Below the pieces are notes generated by a model. It searched no databases. It had not been told where the DNA came from and was given only the letters and a program-made list of their open reading frames with translations. A stretch of 51,297 bases of DNA, taken from NCBI GenBank assembly GCA_016839515.1, contig JAEOUE010000032.1, positions 1-51,297 of the forward strand, given 5' to 3'. Both the position numbers and the translations under genes were made by a program. The stretch's first letter is position 1. Each line of letters starts with the position of its first letter. The DNA comes from Candidatus Hodarchaeum mangrovi (GTDB lineage: Archaea; Asgardarchaeota; Heimdallarchaeia; Hodarchaeales; Hodarchaeaceae). Below, in pieces: positions 24,406 through 34,049 of this stretch.

Positions 24406-25971
24406 TTATCTCTCAGTAATTTTTTCTCTTGACTTTGTTTTAGGTGGAATGGGTAAATCACGTTCAATTCTCTTCATTCTTTTCTGAGAATAATCTCCTA
24501 GAGCTTTATTAAATGCTTCCTTATTCATGGAAATTCTTTGATACGATCCTAAAGTAGGTGAATATAAAGATTTTACATCTAATTGATATTTGGTCAATAA
24601 AGCCCAAGAATTTCGCATAGCTAATAAATCATATAGAAAATAAGTGCTATCCATCAGCTCTATCACAGTTTTTCTGACATTTAATTCTAATTCAAAAATT
24701 CTAGGACGATTTAGGATTTCTAATAAAAGCTGTAAAAGATCTATCAGTTCATCCAATTTCTCTTGTTGAATCTTCTCAGTCTCAAAATATGCAATAAATA
24801 AATTAACTTCACTTGTTAAACGCTCTAGCTGGTATTGAAGAAGGGGAGTACTTCTAATAAATTTCCGTTTATCCATCTTTTTTATCAAAAGCCGTATTGT
24901 CCTAAGAGATAGGTCAGGATCTGAGGATTTAAATCCTAATCTTCTTAAGAATCGAGCAAGCTTCCCACTAATTCGAAGTTGCCCTTTCATCTCACGAGTT
25001 GTATCAATCCCCTGTTTATGATATTGTTGTACTACTTCTTTAATGAACGTTGAATCAATGTCTCCAGCGAGCCCCATACTTGACAATAAGAAGTATGATT
25101 CTACCATACGTGTTGGATCATTAATATTTTGAATATTTTTTCTTAAAAAGGATCCTAATAATAATCTATCACTCTCTGAAAGCAATTCAAGCTTTCCTAA
25201 CCTGTGAATTAAGAAACAAAAGGAAATTACGGAATTTTCAATCGTTTCAGTTTTGATCCCTTCTGAAATCATTTTAAATACAAATTCAGAAATTACGTTT
25301 TCTATCTCCTCACTTGGCCCAGCTAAAAGACTAGCAATATCCATCAGGGTACTTAGATTATTGATTTCTTCAGGTGAATAGGCAAATTTTTTAACAAGAT
25401 GTGATATTTCTGATTCACCAGATACACATAATCGCTTTATAAATTGAAATTCATTAATGACTTCAGAAATATCAGATGAAATTCTTTTCTCTTCAACTAA
25501 CTCATTCAACACTTTTTGTGACACTTTATGTCCTTGTAGGCTCCCCTCAAGGAGTCCAGTTAATAATTCCTCGGGAATTTCTTCAGAACTCTCTTTTCCC
25601 ATGGAATATGCAAGAGGAATGGCAATTTTTTCGAGTAAAGATTCTACGTTGTCCAATTTAGAAAGAATTGCTTGATGCTCATCCCCAAGCTTAGTTAAAC
25701 TTCCAACGATTAACTCATCAAGGTCTTTTTTTGGAGAAAATGCCCCTAGTTCCTCATGAATTACCTTACGAACCTCTTCAAGTACATCTGGGGTTAGTTT
25801 TTTCTTTAAAAACTCTTTTCCAAATTTTTTTTCTAATTTGTTATCAATCCTTTCTACTAAAAAAGAATTCGCTAATTTATACCTAGCAAAACCAGCTGTA
25901 TAATCAGCCACAATCTGTTTTATAAAAGCAGCTGCTGTTAAACCTGCAAATGCTAGAAAAGGGGCAACCAA
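24406..25971 (-). CDS. Large helical protein, unknown function
   Basis: 521 residues. A hydrophobic N-terminus (VAPFLAFAGLTAAAF) could be a membrane anchor or signal-like helix. The rest is nearly all helical and charged, with repeated Leu-rich segments (for example LLQLLLEILNRPRIFELEL), like a HEAT/ARM-type or coiled scaffold. A basic C-terminus ends KTKSREKITER. No enzymatic motif is visible and I do not recognise the family. The start is TTG at 25971. It is upstream of the longin/TPR gene in the same direction; a 180-bp gap separates them. The two may form one transcription unit that opposes nfeD-flotillin. Confidence 0.65.
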   Translation of the reverse strand: MVAPFLAFAGLTAAAFIKQIVADYTAGFARYKLANSFLVERIDNKLEKKFGKEFLKKKLTPDVLEEVRKVIHEELGAFSPKKDLDELIVGSLTKLGDEHQAILSKLDNVESLLEKIAIPLAYSMGKESSEEIPEELLTGLLEGSLQGHKVSQKVLNELVEEKRISSDISEVINEFQFIKRLCVSGESEISHLVKKFAYSPEEINNLSTLMDIASLLAGPSEEIENVISEFVFKMISEGIKTETIENSVISFCFLIHRLGKLELLSESDRLLLGSFLRKNIQNINDPTRMVESYFLLSSMGLAGDIDSTFIKEVVQQYHKQGIDTTREMKGQLRISGKLARFLRRLGFKSSDPDLSLRTIRLLIKKMDKRKFIRSTPLLQYQLERLTSEVNLFIAYFETEKIQQEKLDELIDLLQLLLEILNRPRIFELELNVRKTVIELMDSTYFLYDLLAMRNSWALLTKYQLDVKSLYSPTLGSYQRISMNKEAFNKALGDYSQKRMKRIERDLPIPPKTKSREKITER

Positions 25972-26097
25972 TCACTTTCACTGATAATCTGTTGTTCCAT
26001 ATAGTTTAAAATATTATCTAAACAAATAAGCTATTAGAAATAATTAAGAGCGAAAACTTTTCATTTTATTGAATACAACGCAACGAGGTTCCTAATC

Positions 26098-26919
26098 ATG
26101 AAGAAACATTCTACTTTTCAACTTTGGTTACGAATTATTCTCTTTATGGCTATAGCTATCATGTTAATATTTACATTTCAAGTTTTTATTCTTCCACTAG
26201 TCCAGCAGATAATCCCAAATGGAGAGGCTCTACCCTTAAATTTAGAGATTAATTTAATCCGTATGGTTAATGGAATTGTAGGTGTAGGCTTGGTATATGT
26301 TTTCCTTGCCTTTGATCGCCAAAGATTCAAAGATGTTGGGTTGGAATGGGATAAACAATACGGAATGGAGTGGATTTTAATTTCAATACCAATAACATTA
26401 GCCGGCTTAATTCCTACTGTTGTCATCGAAATAATCTTTGATATAATCATTCTTAAGGAATTAATCAATGTCTTTGCAATCATATTAACACTTCTCGTTA
26501 CAATTTTTGCAATTGGACTTGGTGAAGAAATTCTTTTCCGAGGATATATTCAAAATATGCTCGAAACAAAGTATTCATTCAAATTTTCCGCAGTATCCTC
26601 TGCTTTAATGTTTGGATTTCTCCATTTTTGGCTCGCAGCAACGAGTAGAAATCTATTTTATATGGTGGCTATCTTATTTAGTGCAGCAGTTATTGGTGTA
26701 ATGTTTTCGTACGTCTATAAATTCACTAATTATAATCTTATCTTTCCAGTAGCTATTCACGGCTTTTGGGACTTTTTTCTTTTCATTTTTCAAGCAGATT
26801 TTCGATATCAAGATCTTTTACATGTTGTAATGGAGATTTTAGCATCAACGATTGGAGCTGTAATAATATTTTATGGTGCTCTACGTTATGCTGAGAGACG
26901 AAATTATTTCTCAAAATAG
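26098..26919 (+). CDS. CPBP-family intramembrane metalloprotease (CAAX-protease-like)
   Basis: 273 residues with about eight hydrophobic segments. The Abi/CPBP motifs are complete: E143-E144-x-x-x-R148 in GLGEEILFRGY, His176 in MFGFLHFWL, and H221-x-x-x-D225 in HGFWDF. These residues line the zinc site in the membrane. Archaeal and bacterial members act in membrane protein processing, immunity to peptides or signalling; the substrate is unknown here. GAGGTT precedes the ATG with good spacing. A nitrilase gene follows after 22 bp and may be cotranscribed. Confidence 0.9.
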   Translation: MKKHSTFQLWLRIILFMAIAIMLIFTFQVFILPLVQQIIPNGEALPLNLEINLIRMVNGIVGVGLVYVFLAFDRQRFKDVGLEWDKQYGMEWILISIPITLAGLIPTVVIEIIFDIIILKELINVFAIILTLLVTIFAIGLGEEILFRGYIQNMLETKYSFKFSAVSSALMFGFLHFWLAATSRNLFYMVAILFSAAVIGVMFSYVYKFTNYNLIFPVAIHGFWDFFLFIFQADFRYQDLLHVVMEILASTIGAVIIFYGALRYAERRNYFSK

Positions 26920-26941
26920 CGTAATAGGAAAAATTTAAGGC

Positions 26942-27724
26942 ATGAAACCTTTAGATCTCTATTTAGTTCAAATGGATATTGTATTTGGGCAAAAAAAGAA
27001 AAATTTTCAAAAAGCACAACAGTTCATAAACCAGATTAAGCTTAATCCATCATCTTCTGAGCATCAACTGATATGTTTTCCTGAATTGTTCTCCACTAGC
27101 TACGATTTTAAAAATATTGGTTTACAAGCTGAGAATTTAACTGATGGGGAAACAATTTCCTTTTTAATAGATCTAGCGGTTGATTATAATGTTTCAATCA
27201 TTACAAGTCTTTTGGAATATGAAGATGGTCATTATTATAATACAGGTGTATTGATTGATGCAAAAGGAACTCTTCTTGGAAAATATCGGAAAAATCATTT
27301 ATTTCCACTCCCTCCTATGGATGAAACCCAATTTTTAACTCCTGGTAAACTACCTGAAAATGGAATTCAAACTAGTTATGCAAATATCGGTATTCAGATT
27401 TGTTATGACCTTCGTTTCCCTGAGAATAGTCGGACTCTTGCTAAATCGGGTGTAGAGGTATTAATATATGTTGCAGAATTCCCTAAACCACGGGACTATG
27501 TCTGGACAACTCTTCTTCAAGCAAGAGCAATTGAAAACCAAGTTTTTGTTGCAGGAGTCAATCGTGTTGGAACTATTCCAGGAGCTTGCTTTTTTGGACT
27601 TTCAATGATTGTAGATCCCTCGGGGACTATATTGATTAAAGGTTCACAAGCAGAGGAAAATATTTCTGCCTTCCTTGACCCAAAACAAATTGATATAGCT
27701 AGAAATTTTTTAAAAACAATATAG
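26942..27724 (+). CDS. Nitrilase-superfamily carbon-nitrogen hydrolase (omega-amidase-like)
   Basis: 260 residues with the full triad: E48 in CFPELFSTSYDF, Lys117 in KYRKNHLF and Cys154 in GIQICYDLRFPE. The last phrase and RAIENQVFVAGVNRVG are close to omega-amidases and related small amidases (Nit2-like), which hydrolyse alpha-keto acid amides such as 2-oxoglutaramate. The exact substrate cannot be read from sequence. It is a different branch from the nitrilase next to nadE. The upstream ribosome binding site is weak (AAGG directly before the ATG). It shares a transcription unit with the CPBP protease. Confidence 0.88.
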   Translation: MKPLDLYLVQMDIVFGQKKKNFQKAQQFINQIKLNPSSSEHQLICFPELFSTSYDFKNIGLQAENLTDGETISFLIDLAVDYNVSIITSLLEYEDGHYYNTGVLIDAKGTLLGKYRKNHLFPLPPMDETQFLTPGKLPENGIQTSYANIGIQICYDLRFPENSRTLAKSGVEVLIYVAEFPKPRDYVWTTLLQARAIENQVFVAGVNRVGTIPGACFFGLSMIVDPSGTILIKGSQAEENISAFLDPKQIDIARNFLKTI

Positions 27725-27756
27725 GGAATTTTACCTTAAAAAACAGGTAAGATCAG

Positions 27757-29925
27757 TTAGATTTCGATGGATGATCCTAATTCAGGAATTTTTAGAGATG
27801 AAACATTAAAAATTGGAGTTTTACGTAATTGTTCTAATTGCAAAGGATCGGTAGATAATGCTCCTAGATGGATTAAGATTTTTTCACCTTTAACTGAACT
27901 GAGGTATTTTTGAAGGGTATCATTTGAACTATGACCACTAAACCGTGCGTAAACTATTTTTTGTTTGTAATCTGGTTCCATTTTATGAAGAAGACGATAA
28001 GCTAATGTATTCTTTGCTAGAAATCCGCAGAGTATAATTGAAGTATCTGAATCAGTTTTAGTTTCCTCTACAAGCTCTCTTGCATAACCTCCACCTAGCA
28101 TACCTCCTCCAGTAATTACAACTTGATCATCAAATGGGGGAATCAAATTATCACTTAAGTATCCTTTCGTAGAAATTCCAGTTAACCGAGCTACTTTTGT
28201 GGCCATACCAAGGAGTGAAACTTTTCTTTCAGCTGTTAAACCAGCTTTATCAAGTTTTAATAAAATTTCTTGCGCTCTCCCAACACTAAAAGCGGGAATA
28301 ATTACTCGCTTACTTTCTTTTACCGTTTCAAATAACAGTGAATCACGTTTTTTAGTATCAAAAGATTCTTGATTATAATAAGTACAATCCATAATTGTAA
28401 GATTAGCATCTGTTGGTAAATTAGCTCCTTCATTATTAAATAACGCACTAGGATCCAGATTGGCATCTCCTGAGAACAAAATTGATTTGTTTCCTATTTC
28501 AAGTTTATAAGCATAAGACCCTTGAATATGATGAGCAGGTATTGGAGTGATGGCAATATCAGGGGTTAAATTATAGGTTTTAGAACTGGAAAGTGTTATG
28601 AATCTCTCTAGAAGCTGAATTATATTTGATTCATTTGAAAGATGCTTAAATCTAGGATCTACGGTTCGAACAAGATTGCTAGTATTTCTATTCATCAGAT
28701 TCTGGTTATCTAAAAGAAGAAATTTTGCTAGATTTTTACTCATTGCACTCCCATAAACATATCCTGAATATCCTAATCCGAAAAGATAAGGAATAGCACC
28801 GATATGATCTAAATGAGAATGACTTACAAGGATTGCATCTAGGTAATTTAATGCTTCATCCCAAATTGGGACTTGATAGTTTGCTATTGACATTCCATAA
28901 TCTATCAAGATAATGGACATACTGGTCTTTATGAGAATGCCCATGGTTCCAATTGTTTCGCCACCTAAGAATTTTATGATAACTTTATCTTCAGGTTTAC
29001 TATAGATTGGAAATGCTAGTTTCTCTAAAAAGGGATTCAAAGCCTCAGATGGAATATTCTGAGGAATTTTATCTTGTTGTATTGTTTTGGATGCAATAAA
29101 AGATGCATAGGGACGTATAAATGAATTAAATACGAAAGGGACAAGACTTAGTTGATTTTCCTTAATTACTGGATTAATTTCTTTTGAAAACTCCTCAATG
29201 TCATTGAATCGTTTTATTGGCTTCCAAAATTCAATAAAATCGTTAACTTTTAAATTTAGTACCCTAGAAAGAGTTTCATGATCAAAATATGTTTTTAAGG
29301 ATATTTCTTCAACATCATAAGCTATTTCTGAAACAATATCTTCTAAATATTGAGAATAATTATCAATAGCTTTTATATGGGTTTTTTGGAAGTTGTTTAT
29401 TTCATCTTTATTATGGGGAAAGATATTACAGAATTGAGGGATGAATTTTTCAATTTTGGGTAAAGGTATTCCAATAAACCTCAATAATGCTAGATAATTT
29501 GGAAAATAGGGGGGATTAAATTTATTATTCTTCAAATATTTTAAAATTGACTCACTAGAATGTAGAACTACCTCTTCCAAATCATTTGAATTGGTATAAA
29601 GATATCTGATTACAGTACGGTAATCTTCAAAATCAAATATTGAATTTTGGAGTGCAATTATAGTCATATTTGTTGTTTTTTTCCAATTTTCAGTTAAAAT
29701 TTCCAGTTCTTGATAATCATTCTTAAATAAGTCCTTTATTTTGACCCAAATCGTTCTTTCAGTTGTAAAATATTCATGATCAATGAGAGGAGTGTTTATC
29801 AACCCTAAGAATAAAAAATCTTTCTGTTCTGAAGTAAAATCAAGTCCTATATCAGTAATATTATAATTTTTACCATCTTTTATTTTTTTTAATATTTCAG
29901 ATAATCTAGAATCATTTTCAAACAT
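27757..29925 (-). CDS. Beta-CASP metallo-beta-lactamase nuclease with novel N-terminal domain
   Basis: 722 residues. The C-terminal part is a metallo-beta-lactamase/beta-CASP enzyme: HSHLDH at 369-374, a second histidine motif (AHHIQGS, H465-H466), Asp487 in FSGDANLD, MDCTYYNQ (Asp513), VIIPAFSVGRAQE and the beta-CASP histidines H665 in RFSGHSSND and H687 in LIHLGA. Such enzymes cut RNA (CPSF73/aCPSF, RNase J). The first 310 residues are helical and unlike the KH domains of archaeal aCPSF1; I do not recognise them. The protein is therefore not the standard termination factor. The KaiC-like gene lies 37 bp upstream in the same direction, suggesting an ATP-linked partner. Confidence 0.88.
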   Translation of the reverse strand: MFENDSRLSEILKKIKDGKNYNITDIGLDFTSEQKDFLFLGLINTPLIDHEYFTTERTIWVKIKDLFKNDYQELEILTENWKKTTNMTIIALQNSIFDFEDYRTVIRYLYTNSNDLEEVVLHSSESILKYLKNNKFNPPYFPNYLALLRFIGIPLPKIEKFIPQFCNIFPHNKDEINNFQKTHIKAIDNYSQYLEDIVSEIAYDVEEISLKTYFDHETLSRVLNLKVNDFIEFWKPIKRFNDIEEFSKEINPVIKENQLSLVPFVFNSFIRPYASFIASKTIQQDKIPQNIPSEALNPFLEKLAFPIYSKPEDKVIIKFLGGETIGTMGILIKTSMSIILIDYGMSIANYQVPIWDEALNYLDAILVSHSHLDHIGAIPYLFGLGYSGYVYGSAMSKNLAKFLLLDNQNLMNRNTSNLVRTVDPRFKHLSNESNIIQLLERFITLSSSKTYNLTPDIAITPIPAHHIQGSYAYKLEIGNKSILFSGDANLDPSALFNNEGANLPTDANLTIMDCTYYNQESFDTKKRDSLLFETVKESKRVIIPAFSVGRAQEILLKLDKAGLTAERKVSLLGMATKVARLTGISTKGYLSDNLIPPFDDQVVITGGGMLGGGYARELVEETKTDSDTSIILCGFLAKNTLAYRLLHKMEPDYKQKIVYARFSGHSSNDTLQKYLSSVKGEKILIHLGALSTDPLQLEQLRKTPIFNVSSLKIPELGSSIEI

Positions 29926-29961
29926 TCAAAATCAACAAAATTAATAATGATGAATTAATGA

Positions 29962-31374
29962 TCATAAAATGGGTATCAGATTATAATCAATGTACCCTTT
30001 GTAAAGTACTGGTTCAATAGCAAAATACTCTGTTGCAGGGATTATACCTTCCAATACAAGTGCACGATTAATTAAATCTATTTTCCAATGAGTTGAAGCC
30101 GCTGTTGTACCACCTTGGTACTCTTGATTTTCCTTTAACCAACCTACTATGACATCCCCCTCTAATTTAGCTTGAGAAACTAATATTGCAATTAATCTAT
30201 TTAAATCCCGGATACCATATTTGTTTTCTAGAACATCAAGGCCTAAATTAATCAAAAAAGGAGTCCCAATTTTTTTTCTCATAGTCTGTTTTATTTGTTG
30301 AATTTTCTCTAACAATTGATCAAGATTATCTGGTAGCTCATTTCTATTTGGTGTACTTTTTGGGATGTACCTTTCAAAATTGAAGGTATGTTCTATCCAA
30401 TTTTCTGTACCCGTAAAAACATCATAAAAACTCTTTTTAGAATCGAAAGTGACTCCTTCACGAAAGATTGAAATCAAGGGACGATTATTATTTAAGTGAT
30501 TGGTGATCATAGGAAATAAAATAATATCAAGGGCATCTCCTACTGTAGTTGAAACATCAAATAAGTTCCATGATCCTTTTTCTAAACCTCCAGCTAAAAG
30601 GTCGTCAAAACTAGAGGCCCCTGTTGAAATAAATTGCTCACCAGGGTCATTCAACGTGGGAGATTTTAATATTATGGCTGGAAAACGATATTTAAATGGT
30701 TCAAATGTTTTAAAACGCCCTGAACTTAAACTAGCTAGATAGGTCTCATTTTTAATCTCTCTACCCCGCATTTTTTCAAAGTTCAACTCTCTAATTCTTC
30801 GTGGAATACCATGTTCTGAGATATGCGTTCTTTTACTTAAAACTATTATACCATCAACAATCCAATCTAAACTGGAATCTTTCACCCCTTCCTCGATGAA
30901 TATAATTTTTGATTCTTCAGATCTTAAATATTGAACAATGGCTGACTCCCAATGCCTGATTTGACTGTCAGATAAATTGATTGTTAAACCATTCCAACTA
31001 TCAATTACTATAATTTTTTTTTGTGATTTAGCTCCTAGGGAAAATATTTTTTGAACGAATTCAGGCATTGTTTCAAATTTAAGAATTAAAATATCGGAAT
31101 CTGATTCAGCTGATTGAGTTCGTGTAGCATCAACAAAAAAAGATCGTTGTCTTTCAGTAGGAATCGTTTCTTCCAACCATGGAAAATCCTGTAAGAGTTC
31201 TCTCGGATTTAACCGTGTACTTACGTAAAATGAATTAGGTAAATGAGCCACTAAATCAAGAGCTAAACTTGATTTTCCAGTGCCAGGTAACCCCTTAATT
31301 AAGAGAGAATAGCTTTTGTCTAATTCTTCAAAATCTGGAAACTCAGTTGGTAACGATCCCTTTGTTCTTACCAT
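29962..31374 (-). CDS. KaiC/RadA-like double RecA-fold ATPase, second half degenerate
   Basis: 470 residues. The first RecA domain has Walker A GLPGTGKSS at 28-36 and Walker B IIVIDSWNG at 121-129, typical of archaeal KaiC-like proteins. The second half (about 245-470) begins FISTGASSFDDLLAGGLEKGSWNL, the standard KaiC-domain entry, but the expected P-loop reads DVSTTVGDALD, so lysine-containing Walker A is lost; it is probably a structural or regulatory copy. KaiC-like proteins in archaea serve signalling, motility and other ATP-driven tasks. No KaiA/KaiB is nearby. Close linkage to the beta-CASP nuclease and a 118-residue unknown upstream suggests a shared process. Confidence 0.82.
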   Translation of the reverse strand: MVRTKGSLPTEFPDFEELDKSYSLLIKGLPGTGKSSLALDLVAHLPNSFYVSTRLNPRELLQDFPWLEETIPTERQRSFFVDATRTQSAESDSDILILKFETMPEFVQKIFSLGAKSQKKIIVIDSWNGLTINLSDSQIRHWESAIVQYLRSEESKIIFIEEGVKDSSLDWIVDGIIVLSKRTHISEHGIPRRIRELNFEKMRGREIKNETYLASLSSGRFKTFEPFKYRFPAIILKSPTLNDPGEQFISTGASSFDDLLAGGLEKGSWNLFDVSTTVGDALDIILFPMITNHLNNNRPLISIFREGVTFDSKKSFYDVFTGTENWIEHTFNFERYIPKSTPNRNELPDNLDQLLEKIQQIKQTMRKKIGTPFLINLGLDVLENKYGIRDLNRLIAILVSQAKLEGDVIVGWLKENQEYQGGTTAASTHWKIDLINRALVLEGIIPATEYFAIEPVLYKGYIDYNLIPIL

Positions 31375-31413
31375 TCATCATTCACTTTCCAAATGTGAAT
31401 TATATTTATCTTT

Positions 31414-31758
31414 CTAATTAGATAAAAATTGTTGGAGGGTATCTAAATCATGAAAAAGAATTACATTATCAAATGTAGGTTCGGGTAAATGATTGATTGG
31501 ATCATAAATAAGGGCTTTTCCCCTTGCGTTTCGACTAAGTTCTCTTTCAGCTGTTAAAATTCCTGTTAGTCCATTTGACACGGCAAGAATATAAGTTCGT
31601 TTACGAAATCGACTTTTGGACTTAAGATCAAATGTAATATAGAATTGACGACTTAAAATCGATTCAACTTCAAACCCACAAAATGAAACGACTGATTTTA
31701 TTTGATCAACAACTTCTTTCACTGAATAAACAACCCCTATTGCATATAACTTATCCAT
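31414..31758 (-). CDS. Small hypothetical protein
   Basis: About 114 residues from the ATG at 31758; a GTG four codons upstream (31770) is the alternative. The sequence alternates strands and helices (LYAIGVVYS, VVDQIKSVVSFCGFEVESIL, FYITFDL, TYILAVSNGLTGILTAE) and is probably one compact alpha/beta domain. No motif or family is recognised. It is 39 bp upstream of the KaiC-like gene on the same strand and is probably cotranscribed with it and the nuclease. Its conservation next to these genes would be the best clue to function. Confidence 0.6.
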   Translation of the reverse strand: MDKLYAIGVVYSVKEVVDQIKSVVSFCGFEVESILSRQFYITFDLKSKSRFRKRTYILAVSNGLTGILTAERELSRNARGKALIYDPINHLPEPTFDNVILFHDLDTLQQFLSN

Positions 31759-31854
31759 GCTTAAATACACAGAAGGTTATTTTTCTGTTTTAATTAATAA
31801 ATCAATCCATAATTTTAAAACTGTTGTTTTATTAGAAAGTTTGATCTTTTACTT

Positions 31855-32910
31855 TCAAAGCTTTTCCTCTAATTCTGAAGCAGCTAATATACCTTTTGAA
31901 GTAATGTAACCTGTAATTAATTCATTTGGAGTTATATCAAAGGCAGGATTATAAAAATTTGTTTCGTTTAAATAGAGAGATACGTGCTGATATCGAGATT
32001 CTTGGGAATTGAATCCCCATACATATTTTATTTCAGCATTTTCTCTTTCCTCAATAACTATCTCCTTCCCCGTTTTTGTTTGTCTATCAAAGGTTGAAAT
32101 TGGAAAAGCTGTATAAAAAGGAATTTTATGATAACTAGCTAAAATAGCTAAATTATAGGTCCCAATTTTATTAGCAATATCTCCATTCATTGCAACGCGA
32201 TCAGCTCCTAAGATTATTAAATCTATTCTCCCCTGAGACATTAGAAAACCCGCAACAGAGTCACAAATAACGGTATGATTGATTTTTTCAGATCCTAGCT
32301 CCCATGAAGTGATTTTTCCCTGAATTCTAGGTCTTGTTTCGTCAACAAAAACATGGAATCGCATTCCTTCTCTCCATGCCTGTTTTAAAGGTGCAATTGC
32401 ACTTCCATGATCAACTAATGCTAAAGCACCGGTATGACAATGGGTTAATATGTTCATTCCATTCTTAATGAGATCTTTTCCAATAATCCCTATCTTAAAA
32501 CCTTCTTCTTTAATTTGAAAGGCAAAAGTTTCTGCTACTTTCAAGATTTCTTCAGGTGTTTTTGATAAAGATGAAATTATTTTGTCTAATCCATTTTTGA
32601 GATCTACTGCTGTTGGCCGAGAATTTAATAGCTCTTGATAAGCAATTAGTATTTGTTTTTGGAAATCTTTTCTATCAGAAAATTCAAAAACAGCTTGAGT
32701 AAGGCCATATGCTCCAGCTGCCCCAATAGAGGGAGCTCCACGTATAATCATGTTTTTAATCGCTAATACAGTTTCATGATAATTAGTACAAGTGACTATT
32801 TTAATTTCAAAAGGTATTTTTGTTTGATCAATCATTTTTACAGTATTAGAATCTACATCCCACCAAACCGCAGGTTTATCAGTTTCTATCCCATCAATTT
32901 TAAGTTTCAA
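31855..32910 (-). CDS. mtnA: S-methyl-5-thioribose-1-phosphate isomerase (MtnA family)
   Basis: 351 residues. The aldose-ketose isomerase motifs are complete: RGAPSIGAAGA near 60, the catalytic-cysteine segment THCHTGALA, ETRPRIQG, CDSVAGFLM and GADRVAMNGDIANKIGT with its conserved Asp. MtnA converts methylthioribose 1-phosphate to the ribulose form in methionine salvage. Related archaeal enzymes isomerise 5-deoxyribose or ribose 1,5-bisphosphate; the RGAPSIGAAGA and ETRPRIQG wording favours MtnA. The start is TTG at 32910 behind GGATG. No other salvage gene is nearby, so its role in a nucleoside pathway remains possible. Confidence 0.92.
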   Translation of the reverse strand: MKLKIDGIETDKPAVWWDVDSNTVKMIDQTKIPFEIKIVTCTNYHETVLAIKNMIIRGAPSIGAAGAYGLTQAVFEFSDRKDFQKQILIAYQELLNSRPTAVDLKNGLDKIISSLSKTPEEILKVAETFAFQIKEEGFKIGIIGKDLIKNGMNILTHCHTGALALVDHGSAIAPLKQAWREGMRFHVFVDETRPRIQGKITSWELGSEKINHTVICDSVAGFLMSQGRIDLIILGADRVAMNGDIANKIGTYNLAILASYHKIPFYTAFPISTFDRQTKTGKEIVIEERENAEIKYVWGFNSQESRYQHVSLYLNETNFYNPAFDITPNELITGYITSKGILAASELEEKL

Positions 32911-33024
32911 GTATTATACATCCATCTTCAAATAATTTGGAGTTATGAATAGAATATCAATTATAAATTTAATATGGATTAAACTTTCCATTCGATTATT
33001 AAACTCATTTTAAAACGAAAAATT

Positions 33025-34038
33025 ATGAATCCATTCCTAATAAAATTAGCTCGTTTTGTTTCTGAAGAAGAACAAGAGCAGATAAAATCTGAAATAAACA
33101 AGTTTTGTCTATCATTTAAGACATCCTTTCAGATTATATCAGATAACTGGAGAAGTAAAAATCGAATTCTCCTCTTAATCGAATCAAAGGAAGAATATTC
33201 GAAAAAAATTATCGAATACCTTCTATCTAATCCAGGAGTTATCACAGTTATAAGGATGTTCCCTGATTCTTTTAATTTCAATCTCCCTCCATTTAAAACA
33301 CTCATTGACCATCTTAGTGATAAGATTCAGCTATTTAGTATTAATGAAGAATATCAGCTCGATTTTCGTGGATTTTCCAACATACCATTTCATAAAAAAT
33401 CTATTATCGATCGATTGAAAAAGAAGAAATTAAGGTACAAGGAAGACTCAGAATCAGCCTTTTATTTCGAGGTTATGAAAGATAAACATACTCAATCTCT
33501 AATTGGACGACTAGGGGTAAAGTACACTCAAGATTTTTCTAATTTTAAAAGGAATCGTTTTTTTCATACTTCTCTAGTAATTTTTTCTCCATATACTGTT
33601 CAAGAAGTAGCAGATTTTTTTCGACTTGCTTTATGCTTTCAAACAGAACTTATAATCACTAATGAAAATCAGAAAGCCGATCAATTATTAAAAAACATGA
33701 AAAAAACATACTTTAAAGGATTAAGTAAAGTAAAATATCATATTGTAAATGAGATTGAATCTCTTATAACAGATCCACAAAATATCTGCCTTGGATTTTC
33801 TCTCTGGGGAAAACAAGATATTATTCAATTTCTAAAGAAACTAGATAGTATAAGGCAACAATATACATCCTCTGATTCTAAAATTCTTTTAATATATGGC
33901 AATGAAGAAAGAGGATTACCTTTAAATCTAAGAACGATTATCCCAGTTTTCCGCATTGGGACTCTTGTATCGGAACCTTTACGAGCATCACAGGCTGCAG
34001 CATATACTTTAGGGTTATTGGATACACTTAAATTATAA
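33025..34038 (+). CDS. Putative SPOUT-superfamily RNA methyltransferase
   Basis: 337 residues. The C-terminal segment LLIYGNEERGLPLNLR...EPLRASQAAAYTLG resembles the trefoil-knot AdoMet-binding motifs of SpoU/TrmH-type enzymes (GNE.GL and a conserved alanine-rich last helix). The middle (about 150-195) with GRLGVKYTQDFSNFKR and HTSL could be a THUMP-like RNA-binding element, and the first 100 residues are an alpha/beta region. I infer 2'-O-methylation of tRNA or rRNA. The knot is judged by short motifs, so a different nucleotide-binding fold cannot be excluded. It is transcribed divergently from mtnA and converges on the kinase gene with an 11-bp gap. Confidence 0.5.
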   Translation: MNPFLIKLARFVSEEEQEQIKSEINKFCLSFKTSFQIISDNWRSKNRILLLIESKEEYSKKIIEYLLSNPGVITVIRMFPDSFNFNLPPFKTLIDHLSDKIQLFSINEEYQLDFRGFSNIPFHKKSIIDRLKKKKLRYKEDSESAFYFEVMKDKHTQSLIGRLGVKYTQDFSNFKRNRFFHTSLVIFSPYTVQEVADFFRLALCFQTELIITNENQKADQLLKNMKKTYFKGLSKVKYHIVNEIESLITDPQNICLGFSLWGKQDIIQFLKKLDSIRQQYTSSDSKILLIYGNEERGLPLNLRTIIPVFRIGTLVSEPLRASQAAAYTLGLLDTLKL

Positions 34039-34049
34039 CTAGAGAGAGA

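Noticed and set aside
24243-24467. Minus-strand frame of 74 codons between the helical protein and longin/TPR genes
   Set aside because: It overlaps the end of the 521-residue gene by 62 bases, has low-complexity composition and no ribosome binding site; no independent support for coding.
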